Source of the DNA: Nemopilema nomurai
Lineage: Eukaryota > Cnidaria > Scyphozoa > Rhizostomeae > Rhizostomatidae
NCBI GenBank assembly: GCA_003864495.1
Contig: ML133438.1
Coordinates: 248,001-312,000 of the forward strand
Direction: 5' to 3'
Length of the DNA stretch: 64,000 nucleotides
In this document: positions 11,860 through 23,500 of the stretch, piece after piece
Layout of the letters: each line of letters begins with the position of its first letter
How positions within the stretch are numbered: position 1 is the stretch's first letter
Position numbers and translations under genes: made by a program
Notes under the pieces: generated by a model
Database searches by the model: none
Seen by the model: only the letters and a program-made list of their open reading frames with translations
What the model was told of the DNA's origin: nothing

Positions 11860-12630
11860 TCACTCCTCTTTGACGATTCTTTTGCAAGTCAGTTCTGATG
11901 GCATTTCATATTTAGCTTTAGACAACAGCTTCTTACGTTTGTTGTATACGCTTGGTCTATCAATTGGAACATCTAATTTAATTCGCTTCTGACCTCTATG
12001 AAAATTATTAAAAGATTCTCCTTCTTGCAAGCAGGTGATCTTCGGTAGTTTAACAGTTGATTTTCTGCCTTTGCTTTCTCTCTCCTGAACTGCAAAGCGT
12101 AATTCTTCTGAACTGTAAACTGTGATTTTCGGCAAGCCTTCTTTGCTAGGTTTATCCTTCTTTCCTTTACTCTTCACCCAGCCATTCCTTTGGTACAAAC
12201 CATCATTATGTCTCATCTTCTCCCTTTCCCTTTCGAACCACGCAACATCAAACTGGGTACACGGCAAACCTCCACAAAAAGTTTTGTAAACTTTCCCAAA
12301 CTTGTCATACACCGCCACCCCTGAAAAATAGCCTCCGCCACGATATATTTTCCTTGGTGTATTATTATCCAAAGAAGGTAGCTGAATAGTCTTCTTCTTA
12401 GGCTGAGAAATATCACTGGAAATTTGTTTGTGTTTTAGTTCGTAATTGATATGTCTCTGCATATCTAGAAGACACGGCTTGGCTTTTGAATTTGTAATTG
12501 GACACCAATGCAGCAATTCCAGGGCATCGTTTTCCCTACTTTCTGTCGCCTTTGGGGTGAACCTGCTTCCTGACACACACTTCTGTGGTAACTTCCGTTC
12601 CTGCCATAAATTCCTTCTGACCTTGTCCAT
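11860..12630 (-). CDS. Unrecognised basic protein, single exon or 3' terminal exon
   Basis: A 256-codon frame on the minus strand starts at ATG 12630 (MDKVRRNLWQERK) and ends at TGA-side 11860. The frame stays open to 12726 but has no upstream ATG. A possible acceptor (AG before TGGATGGAC) lies just ahead of the ATG, so this may be the last exon of a longer gene. The product is rich in Lys, Arg, Glu and Ser. The most structured part is a Gly/aromatic stretch (IYRGGGYFSGVAVYDKFGKV) followed by FCGGLPCTQFDVAWF. The repeated LPKIT motif occurs twice and the C-terminal third has clustered basic residues that could serve for nuclear entry. No family is recognised. The length of uninterrupted frame and the balanced composition argue that it is real. 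Confidence 0.55.
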   Translation of the reverse strand: MDKVRRNLWQERKLPQKCVSGSRFTPKATESRENDALELLHWCPITNSKAKPCLLDMQRHINYELKHKQISSDISQPKKKTIQLPSLDNNTPRKIYRGGGYFSGVAVYDKFGKVYKTFCGGLPCTQFDVAWFEREREKMRHNDGLYQRNGWVKSKGKKDKPSKEGLPKITVYSSEELRFAVQERESKGRKSTVKLPKITCLQEGESFNNFHRGQKRIKLDVPIDRPSVYNKRKKLLSKAKYEMPSELTCKRIVKEE

Positions 12631-13392
12631 CCACTTGCTGCTTACCAAGAAAATCTCAAAACGACAGCACAGTCCAGTTTTGGTTTTTGAGTTGATTGAA
12701 AAGCTAACGTGGCTAGGTATCAACACTTAATAATATTCTATGAATTATTGAAAGAGTTTCACCTACAAATGGTGAAAAAGGAAAGCATGTTTAAGTCGCA
12801 TTATTTTTGCCCAGGTTTTCCAGATAGCATTAGGTTGACATTCATAAAAAATGGGTTGTGGCCAGGTCATGGTCAAATAAATTTTGAATGCAAGGGTAAT
12901 AGTGGGTTTAGCTGACAGTGCCTTTGACCAAAAGACTCAGCCTGAAAAATAACCACAGAGAAAAGACAGCCTTCCGACCCAGGAAACTGTGCAATATCAT
13001 AATTTCTCGTTACGAAATTATGCAATTCTAGAAATAAACAAATTAGAGGTACAATGAAACACAATTGAAGGGTGTATAGGAACGATTCTCTATTTCATAA
13101 ATATTTCTATGAGCTTTTATTTTGAATAATATAAAACAATAAAGACAACACTGAATTGGTGAAAAAGCAGAAAGCATAAAACTTGCAACCTGTAAGCAAA
13201 GACCACTTGGAGATTTAAGGGAAATCAAAGAAAGAGGAAGTTTTGAAATCTTCAAAATCCAGCACTGTCTTGGTAGTGCCAATGAAACTAAAGGATAGTT
13301 TCCTTTAGATATGATGACTGCTACCTACATTAACATAACATTAATGCACATAATCAGCTAAGTCTTGTTTTACTTCTAGGTAGCAACAACAA
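12631..13392. other. Intergenic between two minus-strand genes
   Basis: AT-rich sequence with no supported exon. Short frames at 12873-13064 and 13043-13282 (both -) look non-coding. Upstream exons of the 11860-12630 gene could hide here but I could not find them. Confidence 0.4.
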
Positions 13393-13398
13393 TTTATT
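13393..13398 (-). terminator. Candidate poly(A) signal for NDUFAF1
   Basis: AATAAA on the minus strand lies about 100 bases past the NDUFAF1 stop codon, a normal distance for a 3' UTR. Confidence 0.45.
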
Positions 13399-13497
13399 TC
13401 TTGGCAAATTTCCAATATTGAGTTGTGGAAAAACCATACAGTCTAGTTATTGATTGAATAAACAGCTAAATTCTGAAACTAATCATCTACAATGTAT

Positions 13498-15199
13498 CTA
13501 TTCAAACTCTTTTGGCTGAATGAACCTTGTTATTGCCCTGATGTAATCAATTTCTAGACTAAATGGTCCGTTTTTCTTGTCACTAATTGAAAATCCAAAG
13601 GATTGTATCTTGTCAAACCGTATTTGTGTGTCTTGTAGAAAGCCTTGATTTGTCAGAATGAACTTGCTGTATGGAATCTGAAATTGAAAATAACACTGTT
13701 CATACACTGTAAAATACCAAGTGTCATACAGTTAAATATGGATATATCAACCATCCTTAGAGAAAGTGAATATTACTTTAGAAGCCATTGATGGTTTTAA
13801 AATGGTGTCAAGCTTGATGTCATAAACTCTGTTGTTCAAATTAACAGTTTAATTTAAATAATCACTAGTATGTCTGATAAACAATAGACTGATAAACTGT
13901 GCAATAGACATGAAGGCCAATCTAGAAAATGGACTTTTCCAAACAAGCAGTGAAAAAAATATGGTTTGTGCAATTGGCTACCAAAATTTGAGTGATTACT
14001 TTATGAAACAAAATACCTGCTGACAAATAATACAAACAAACTTAACACAATAATGCACTTCAGACTACTGAGATAATAACTTGGCAACATGTAAAAAATA
14101 TTTTGCCATATTGTTTCAAATTATACAGTCATGCAATGAAACAATATTATATCACTTAAGTTTCTAGGAATAGACACTTATACACTGTGAACTATCTTAA
14201 GCAACTCAGAATCAATGCATACCCTTAGAATTTCCCAATTTGGACCTCCTCTAGTAAAAATAAATGCTTGGTAAAGATCATCTGGGCTATTGCCCATCGG
14301 ATGGATATTGAAAAAGTATGTCCTTCCATCGCCTCTCACTCTTAGTTCAATTGTATCAAACTGATCCAGGTCTTGTGGCACTATTTTATCTAGGAAACCC
14401 TGTAAAAATGAACACCTTACGTGACATCTCTATAAACTATAAGGTGATGGCAATGGTTTTATTGACAATATGAGAGACATTTGGCAATCTATCAAGAGAA
14501 ACCTCCATTATGACATGATTGGACTTTGGATTTATTTTGATTGAAATCACATTCAGTAAGTTGCGACAATACTGCACTAAAATATGCACAGTTCAACAAA
14601 GCTTTAAAGCAAGCACCACACGTCAAAGTCATGTGCATTTTATGTTATTTGTTCGCAGTAGCAATGTTGGTACACCATGGATAAAATTAGTCATATTGCC
14701 CTAGCTGAGCATGTTAAAACGAATGTCCATCTTTTTACAACTTTCAAAGAAATAATAATGACATTTAAAATCAGTTTTGCTTAATCGGGTTGTGATTGGA
14801 ATCTTTATGAAACATGCGAACGAAATTAACTGAAACTCTCTTCTTGGAGAAAATGAAAACTAGATCAAAGAAGCATACCTTCTCTGGTCTTGATTTTACT
14901 GCACAAAAGCCCGAGTATTTAGTATCCTCATCTCCTGGCAGCACTGTTGATAACTCTCCTTTAAAAATACACTGGCCATGTTTGCTTTTCTCGAATAGAC
15001 TCAACGATTTACCGCCAAAGTCTTGATCACTGACAGTCAGCCAGTTTTCGTTTGCCCGTTCCTCCTTGAAATCATATACATATCGGTCAAGACCAAACTT
15101 AAAGAGTTCACCTTTAAGTCCCTTAATACTACGGGATGTGCCATTTTGTACCACGGTCACAACTTCAGAGACAAGCTTACTCAGAGCTTTTCGTGCCAT
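13498..15199 (-). CDS. NDUFAF1: NDUFAF1 / CIA30-domain complex I assembly factor
   Basis: Three minus-strand exons, 15199-14879, 14399-14223 and 13677-13498, join at codon boundaries into 225 residues. The conserved CIA30 pattern runs through the whole protein: a DxDFGGKS segment, FKGELST, SGFCAVKS, IELRVRGDGRTYFFNI, then IPYSKFIL and the closing IRFDKIQSFGFSISDKK...GPFSLEIDYI. NDUFAF1 is a mitochondrial matrix/inner-membrane factor that works in the MCIA complex to assemble the membrane arm of respiratory complex I. The N-terminus (MARKALSKLV) is basic and could act as a short import signal. The protein is shorter than human NDUFAF1 (~327 aa), the difference lying in the N-terminal region before the domain. 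It is head-to-head with the kelch gene, about 1.3 kb apart. Confidence 0.88.
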
Positions 15200-15449
15200 A
15201 TTTCAAAATATTTTCGTTACCATCCAGTAGCCATTTTTAAGCTCAAACATGAGAGATTGAAATCGAGGCTCTCGTAATCTTTTTAGATCAGTGGGGGCAA
15301 CCACCATAAAGCGATACTGAAATCTTACAAAATCCTTGTGAAATTCATCGAAAAAAGGAAATAAAAGGCATTTGATCGCTCACCGAATCAAAATACCTGA
15401 CGTGAAAACATATTAAACATACCAACAAGTTATCAAATGGAGTAAAAGC

Positions 15450-15952
15450 CAGGCCCGTAGCCAGGTCTTCGCAGCAGGGGTGGCAAAATTTCCAATAAAG
15501 TCAATTTTTCGGAGGGGGAGAGGGAAAATTTCCAATAAAGTCAATTTAAGCTAAACAACAAAAAGAATTTGAAAAAGTGTCCAGCGAATCTAAAGCTTCT
15601 TTTAAACACAAAAAGCATAAAATATAAACGGTTGTACTGTAATTGTAGCATCTGTAATTAGCAACAGCTGTAAACAGGCCCGTAGGAACCTGGGGCTCGG
15701 GAGGCTGCAGCACCCCCCTCCCCCCCAATAATTGTCAAACTTTAGTTTGTTTCCTTTATAACAGTGTACTGAATGAGAAGGAATACAATGGGCACCCTAT
15801 TTTGATTATTTCATAGCAGTTTATCTGTGAGGTATAAAAAAAGCGTGTACTTGCGCTTTCAAGCATTGGTTACCTGAAAGCCCAGACGTTGTGAGTATTC
15901 AAAACAAATTCTGGGGGTGGCAAACACCTGGCTCTAATTGCCTACGGTCCTG
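15450..15952. mobile_element. Non-autonomous hAT-type element with 8-bp target duplication
   Basis: The ends are imperfect inverted repeats beginning CAGGCCCGTAG (left) and, read inward on the other strand, CAGGACCGTAG (right). The flanks carry an identical 8-base direct repeat GTAAAAGC at 15442-15449 and 15953-15960. Short inverted ends starting CAG plus an 8-bp duplication are hallmarks of the hAT superfamily. There is no transposase frame in its 503 bp. Inside is a direct repeat of a ~21-base unit (AATTTCCAATAAAGTCAATT, near 15487 and 15526) and a second end-like sequence CAGGCCCGTAGGAA near 15676, which suggests a nested or duplicated end. Confidence 0.8.
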
Positions 15953-15960
15953 GTAAAAGC

Positions 15961-16512
15961 TAATAGAATCATTGCTAGTTTTACAGCTGTATCGGTTAAA
16001 AGTGGCAATTTTTTCACCAAAAAGTTTCATTGTTGCTCACGACAGACTCTAATCGCGCACATGAAATTTCACGAAATGAGTTTGCAGGCAACCATTTGTT
16101 AATCTTTCTACTCAATTACAAAATATTCATTTTAATACTTTTTGTGAATGGGTTTTGCTTAGAAAAGGATGGGCAAAGGGGGCCAGGTCGAAAACGCGGA
16201 ACATACGATAACGTGAATTTCTATTGTGAGCTTCTCAAATTCAATAACATTAACAAAAGAACAGTGCTCTTTCAAGAATTGAAATACATGACCCTAAATT
16301 TAAAGGATTGAGAATTCTGCGTTTTCCGATTATCTATGCATAAGTGGACGAAGTTGATCACAAGCACAGAATAGGAAATTATTCTGTGATTATTTTTCCA
16401 ATTTTGTGTCACAAGTTCATAGCCGCTGCGCTGCTAAGTGGGCCGGGCAAGGACGCTGCGCAGGAAAAGCAATGTAAACAGCAGCTTCCCAAATAAAAAC
16501 ATTAGGTGCAAA
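15961..16512. other. Upstream region of the kelch gene
   Basis: Non-coding sequence between the hAT copy and the kelch ATG, including the probable 5' UTR. No TATA box is evident close to the start. The 16030-16311 frame has no coding support. Confidence 0.4.
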
Positions 16513-18726
16513 ATGGCTACCGTGCGTACGCCATTATCGCCTTTGGTTCAAGCACACCAACATCTCGTAGATGCACGGCATAAGGAGAACATCTTATCAG
16601 CAATAGACACATACCGGAAAAGCAAGGCTTTCACTGATGTTGTTATCTACTCCAGTAATGTCGAATTCCACGCACACCGCCTTATTCTTGCGAGCAATTC
16701 GCCCGTCCTCGAATGTATGCTTCGTTCCGACATGAAGGAAAAGGCAGAGGGAAGGATAAACCTATCGGACAGTACCATTAGTCCAGGAATCTTCGAACAG
16801 ATATTGATGTACATGTATAGTTGCAGAGTGAATATAACAGTCGATAATGTAGAAGATCTGTTGTATGCATCCACGTTCTTGATGATGCAATCTTTGAGGC
16901 AATTCTGCGAAGAGTTTCTTATGGAAGCGCTGAACATAAATAATTGCATTAGTATAAGAGATATTGCAGCTAAATACGAATGTCAGGAATTGCTGGATAA
17001 AACTGAGGACCTTCTAAGGAAAGAATTTTTGGCAGTCACAAATACCGAAGAATTCCTACTGACTTCAGCATCCGAAATTGGTGAGATTTTGGCGGACAAT
17101 GAAATTGAAATCAATCATGAGGATGAGATCTTAGAGTCAGCGATGAAATGGCTAAAGAAGTTTCCCGATGAAAGGCATCAATATTTCAAACTACTGATAA
17201 AAGAGATCCGATTGCAATTCCTAAGTGACAAAATGCTGACACTCAGTGAAGATTTTATCAGCGAAGTTTACACAGGAGGCCAGTTTTACTCTTTGTTCAA
17301 TGATGCTTGGTTCGCGAAGCATGAATTTGCTAGCTCTGGGGATATGATCAAAGTTGGTAAGCACATTAAACCCAGAGCCTGTCTTGACAAAAGAAAAGTT
17401 ATTTTGTCTTGTGGGGGTTATGATGGAACAAGATGTATGCAGTCATGTGTTGCCCTATCTCCAGCTGAAGGAAAAACTTTTGCACTTAAGTGCATGAATG
17501 TTGCAAGGCAGGACCATGCAGTTGCCCAGGTGGGGGAATTTGTGTATGTTGTTGGTGGATTTAACAGTTACAAAGGGCCTTTAGATAGCACAGAATGCTA
17601 CAATCCAATACGGAATGAATGGAAAACTGTTCACCCAATGAACACAAAAAGGAAGGCCTTAGCAGCTGCTATGCTGAATGGAAAACTTTATGTGACTGGG
17701 GGACTGGATGAAAACTACAAATCCTTGAAAACAACAGAGTTCTATGACCCAGAAAGCGGCTCATGGAATTTTTCAGTTGATTTGAATGAATCAAGGTAAG
17801 GCGTGAATCTAGCTAAGCCTAAGGAAAAGCTTTTGTTGCAAAGTGTAAGTGACTATTCAGTGGCCTTTCAATGGCTTAGGATATTCATAAACATTCAAAA
17901 TTCATCTTTAATTGAACTATAAACCCTGACCCAGGCTGATTTATTAGAGTCTGATTAATATATTGTGGTATTAATGATCATTCTGGAAATTTATTGCATC
18001 ATCCATAGAGAAGATTACACCCTTTCTGTATCCTTTCAGATTTGCACTCCTGACTATGAATGACAAAAGTAAAGTGTATTCAAAAGTTAGCTGCTGCATG
18101 ATGATTTGCTTGAAGCTGATATTTCATGCCAGGTTGCATAGCAAAGTACTTTTGTGCTTGCATAGCAGAGTACTTAGATTTTTCATTTTACTGGCAAGAA
18201 CACTAACAGCTCTTTCTCCATAGATACAGTCATTGTCTTGTATCTGGTGAAAAATTTGTTTGCTATTGGCGGCTGGAAGCTTGCATCAGTAGAGAAATTT
18301 AACCCCTTGGAATCCACATGGAATTTTGTCACTGAAATGTCTTCATGTCGTGCTGGAGCAACAGCTGAGCATTTCAGTGGACAAATCTATGTTGTTGGAG
18401 GTCGTGGTGACCATGGATGTCTAGGAACAGTGGAAGTTTACAATATTGAGAACAACCAATGGACAGTCCTGGAAGAGTCAACTATTCCAAGATGGAGAGC
18501 CTCTTCCTGTGTGCTGGGGGATTCCTTGTTTGTTGTTGGAGGGCGAAACTCAAGCTGGCAGTATCTTGACTGCATTGAGTGCCTTGATTTGAATGAACTG
18601 AAATGGCAGAATGCTGGGGAGTTGTTTTCAAAACTGATGGCCATCAATTGCTGTACAATAGATGTTCCAAATCTTCACCTGAGAAAGCAAATAGAAAACA
18701 CCTGCCGCTCAAGCATCAATGCATAG
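16513..18726 (+). CDS. BTB-BACK-kelch (KLHL family) protein, frame broken in exon 2
   Basis: Exon 1 (16513-17795) begins at ATG in a good context (A at -3, G at +4). It codes a BTB domain (FTDVVIYSSNVEFHAHRLIL), a BACK domain (residues ~140-250) and three kelch blades. Exon 2 (18224-18726) continues with three more blades, each with a GG pair and a later Trp (YVVGGRGDHG, FVVGGRNSSW). With the only good splice (AG|GTAAGG to TAG|A) the frame reads YSHCLVSGEKFV up to 18260, then meets TAA near 18302. The next kelch sequence, AIGGWKLASVEKF, is one base out of step from 18262. KLHL proteins normally serve as CUL3 ubiquitin-ligase adaptors. All other motifs look intact, so either a one-base insertion/two-base deletion is real, or the assembly has an indel. 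The specific KLHL member is not identified. Confidence 0.85.
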
Positions 18727-20500
18727 AACATTTTTCTACACACTTTTGCATTTTAATCATGTATTTGTTTTTGGCAAACTTTCTAGAATAACATGTCATA
18801 AATGTAACTGTAAAAAGGTAAATCGAATTATACCAATCTATTTCAGTCCCATTTCGAGGACGTTCTTAGGATGATCACATGTCGAAGGCGTACAAGAAGG
18901 GGTCAAGCTAGCATTAGGGTAAGGGGCAGGTTACTTTTGCTTATATTATTTTCGATGCCCCTCAAGATACACCCCGACCCCACCCAACGTTCATAGCGAC
19001 GTCTCCCTCAATTTACTAATCATAGGGCAATTGAATACTTCTTCTTGAAGACTCGCATTTGATATCTTGACCTAGTCAAAAAGTAAAACGGATTGATGTA
19101 AAGCAAATATAGCGGTAGTCAATGCATAACCAAGGAGACTTCGGACACTACTTTAATACTAGCCACCAGGTTTCCTGGCAAACAGTGTTATGGCGTGGGA
19201 GGGTGGTGTGCTGTCTGTCACCGGTACAGGCCATTGCCCCCCTCAAATGTTGAAAAAGATTACCCTCGTATTTCTTCCAAATTCGATGAGAGAAATTGAA
19301 GAGAGTTAGTTAACCACAAGTAGTAAATGTCAGTAGTGAAAAATCAAAAAATTGTAAATGTTCTTAATTTGGAAGTTCTTTTCTGCACAGTGTCCTTCAT
19401 CGGTTGCTCTTCAGAGTTAATGAGATAAACAAGCTGTTTTCAAAGTCAACAGCCAATACCTCGCAAACAAGGACTTGCACCATTGGCAATATGAAACAAC
19501 AAGGGATGGATTTTTCAAAAAATCTCGCCAGTTAGAATTTAGCTCTTCCAGGGATTGTTTTATCCTGAAATAAAAAATCTTGGCAGTGCCATTGTTTCAG
19601 ATTTCTGTGTCCGACAGAACTTTGGAGCTCTTCAATGATTCAAATATTCAGTGGTGCATTGGAGCACCGATTGTCAACTTAAAAAACATATGCTTATTTC
19701 TATTGGTTGTGCAAAATCAGTTAGATTTTTGCAAAGAAACATGGTAAAAGCATATACTTGAAATATTAGGTATATTTTTGCATGCATGAGGCTTGCAGGA
19801 GGTTCTCGCAACTTGAATTTTTTTTATTTATATTGAACCTTTTTGTATTTATTCCATTTATCGAAAAATTTTAAATCCGGGTATGTATTTGTAAAAATTA
19901 TATGATAAGAACGCTCGTGTCTTTTTTGGCTTCTCTAAATTGGCATTACTTTTGGATGTTAAACCAATTGCTAAGCACTTTTGATATCTAGAATTAGCGG
20001 TTGATAAAATTCACACAATGGATCCTATCTGATCCCATCTCTATGGTCTCTATGCTCCATCATTATGCACCGCCCCTGTTCCCCTGTGTTATTCGACAAA
20101 AGGCGGGAGAATCAGGTGTTGTTGTTGTCACCCACTGTTTTTTGCTTCGTTTGACTTTGTCGCATATCAGGTACATTTAATCTTATTTTGACTTTATTTC
20201 CTTGTTTATCCAGTGCCTATTTTTATGTTAATATCTCTGATTAGCATGATTCTCAGATTCTAGAAGTTTAATTAAGATCAAAAGGCCCTTGCTGCACAAT
20301 GCTGCATAATTGTCAGTAAATATTTTTTCGAAATGATAATGTTTAAAGTTTTCAAGTAATCGTTTTGTTGGAATTGATACTGAAACTTTTTCACAAAGAT
20401 ATAAGACCGATACAATATATACGCTGCTCCTTTTGTCTAATTTCGTTATATTTTGTTATTAAGTTGTGTGGTAAATCTTTTGTTATGACATGTTACAGAC
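18727..20500. other. Intergenic between kelch gene and KNTC1
   Basis: Contains the kelch 3' UTR and the KNTC1 promoter region. No exon, tRNA-like or clear repeat structure was recognised. Confidence 0.45.
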
Positions 20501-23500
20501 ATGGGTTGGCATGACTTAGATATCGACGCTGGACTGGTAGGTGGAGAAGAAACGCAACGGTTTGGTCCTAGAAATGAAAAGGGCTCAAGTCTATACCAAG
20601 TTGATACATTGGCTTGCATAAGCCCAAAGGAAGACAATGAGGTTATATAATAATAATTCTTTCTCTTATCTTTGCAAGTGATTTATGGAACTTTTTGTAG
20701 CCAATCTAAGAGTATTTCACTTGTATTTTGGATATTTTTAATGTAGGGTTCATGCCAGAGCTGCAAAAAAGGGGCTGAGGTCCCCAGGGCTTCAATGTTA
20801 AACCATTTAGCCACCAGTAGGCCTCCAAGCGGCCCTGGTTCATGCAATTGTATATTTTTTGTAAATATTGAGTTAAGAACCCCCGAGTGATCAGAAAAAT
20901 TTCAGTCACAACTGATGCTATCTTTACAGACAGACTTGTTAACATTCTTTAATGCAAAAGTCTTCTTGTTTTAGTTAGGTGTTAAGTATTGTCAATTGGT
21001 CAATTATAACCAATCGCCAGCTCTGCTTATCACCCTCTAATTTTCCGACGCTTGCATACTCTTAGGAGTGTCAGACGAAAAAGTACTTTAAGTTTGCAAA
21101 AAATAGTTCCGCTTTATCTAGCCATTGTTAAGTTTTGTACTGCGAAGCACTTGTTCTTATTGTTTTCTAGCACTTGGGTTGCCCTTCAGTTTATTCAATT
21201 GCAAATCAAGGTGGCATTTGTCTTGTCATTGGAAACAATGTTGTAGTGTTTGATGAAAGCTGCAGTGCTCCCAATGTTCACTTTTCTCTTGGTATGCTTC
21301 TATATCATGCTTCTTTGCTTCTTGGTTACTTTGAAAATAATACTGTGTTTGCAAATTTGTGTGTCTGTTAAGGCTACCCACAAATTTTGGTCAAACAGTG
21401 TTTTTCCATTGGTTCTTTTGTGTATTTTTAATTGCTTTCATAGGTATTATGCTATTTGGTGAAAAATTTCTGTGGTTCTCCTGAAAATTGAAATGTTTTA
21501 TTTTGTCTTTTGCAATCATTTAAAAAACAGCTAAAAAGTTTTTTCCATTTTTGTCTTAGTTTCCATAAACTGGAGTAACTATTAATTATGCAAAATATGT
21601 AGTTATCCATGTTTTTATCCATCAGCTGATTGCTGGAATAAAATATATCACTTGTATCCCTTTCTTTTGTCCAATACCATTGCATTTTAGCTACAAATGT
21701 AGATGCAGTTGCATGGAATCCAGAGTCAAATGTCATGGTCATAGGAGAAAGGTAATTCTATGTTTATCATTTCAGCCCATGGGCTATTTTCTCATCATTG
21801 CCTTGACCATTCATATGTTTACCATGTAAGAGTTGTATGCATGCTATTTTACACTTTTACGGAAGAATCCATGCTGGTTCTAAGTAATCATGTTGTGCAT
21901 TTGACCAAATCACAGGGATCAACAACATGTTTTGGAAAAGCAATATTTTATAAGCTTTTACAAAATTGGTATGACTTTTTATTCTATGGAAAATTATCTG
22001 ACAACCACATAAACAGTATACAAAGATGTCAAATTTTTCACCAAATGGTTTATCCATTCATTATTCTTTTTAATTTTAACAGCATTGGCTTTTCGGATGT
22101 TATAATTTAAGATTCTTCTTCACTTATACCTGCGCTAGTACATTTTATTTTGCATTCTACAATATGAAATTTTTACAATTTTGGATCACCTTGCTCTTTT
22201 TACCTAAATTATTGCAATATATACTTGGCTACAACATTGTGACATATGGGCATTCTTTTTTGTAGCTCAGGCACTCTAAATATTGCCCACATCCCATCAA
22301 AACAAGTTATTTTCAGCCAGGTAATGAAATATGCATAAAATTTTAGTTGTATGGCAATAAGTACAATTTGGGACCCACAAAGTTCATTTGGGTGCTTTCT
22401 GCTCAATGCATTGCTTTAATGGTATGAATCCAACATTCATTAAAAACTGAAAAAACTCTGTTATGTGATTGCTTTAAAGGTTTAGTTTTGTAACTTGCAC
22501 ATTTTTGCAAAGGGTTTTTAAGAGCTTCGTCTATCGACATAGAGCTTTGTCTTGATTAATTCATTTTGAGTCTTATTGTAGCTGAATGCCTCTGGTTAAA
22601 TCTTTAACCCACTTGATGGACACTTAGTTTATCACATATTCACGAAGCAGCTATTGTAGACTAAACTCCTGTGCTTTAAGAGTCTGAGAATAATCTTAGC
22701 AAAATTTTGAGAACAAATATATTGATAGGGGCATCATGCAAAATTGGTTTTTATTCTTGAAAAGAACTATTATACAAGCAAGATGGCTATCCTTATTCAA
22801 TGCCACCTTGGTTGCAGAAAGTACTGAATAATGAGACTAACAAAACACAGAGATTCCAGAGCCTGGTTTTGAGTCTAGGAGAAACAGGTATGTAGAATAA
22901 GCTCTATTAAGCTCTATTAAAAGCTGTAAAAGCTCTATTAGGCCCAAGGGGGGCTTTTACATTTTTTCAGTCTTGGAAGGGGGGCTTGCAAGATAGTGGG
23001 CTTATTAGAGAGTGAAAGCTAATCGAATGCTCAAAAGTAAAGATAATGAAAACATGTTTTCTTATAATTTTTGCTAAAGAAAATAAATATAAAAATATTC
23101 TTAAAACTGTGTTTTGTCCATCCAAAGGCTGCTAGAGACATTAGAAACACAACTGAGGAAAAGGCAAAGTAAAAACATTATAGGCTATATCACTAAACTT
23201 TCATATTTAAGGTTTTTTGACATCTCTGGCTAATAAGAAAGGGGGGCTTTATAGAGAGGGGGGCTCGATAGAGCTTTCTCTGTACTTCTTCTCATGGCTA
23301 TTTTGACTGTTTTCCAGGCCTGTTTGTATTAATAAATTTTTAATTTATTGTGAAGAATTTACCTTGTAACTGGGTGGCCTTCTCTTGTTTTTTAACATGT
23401 TTGTTTGGTATTCAGGACTCTACGAGTTGAAGATTCTGCCCAACCAAGGTTTTCTCATTCAGATGAAGAACATAGATTTGATGCAACTTGATGAGGGTAT

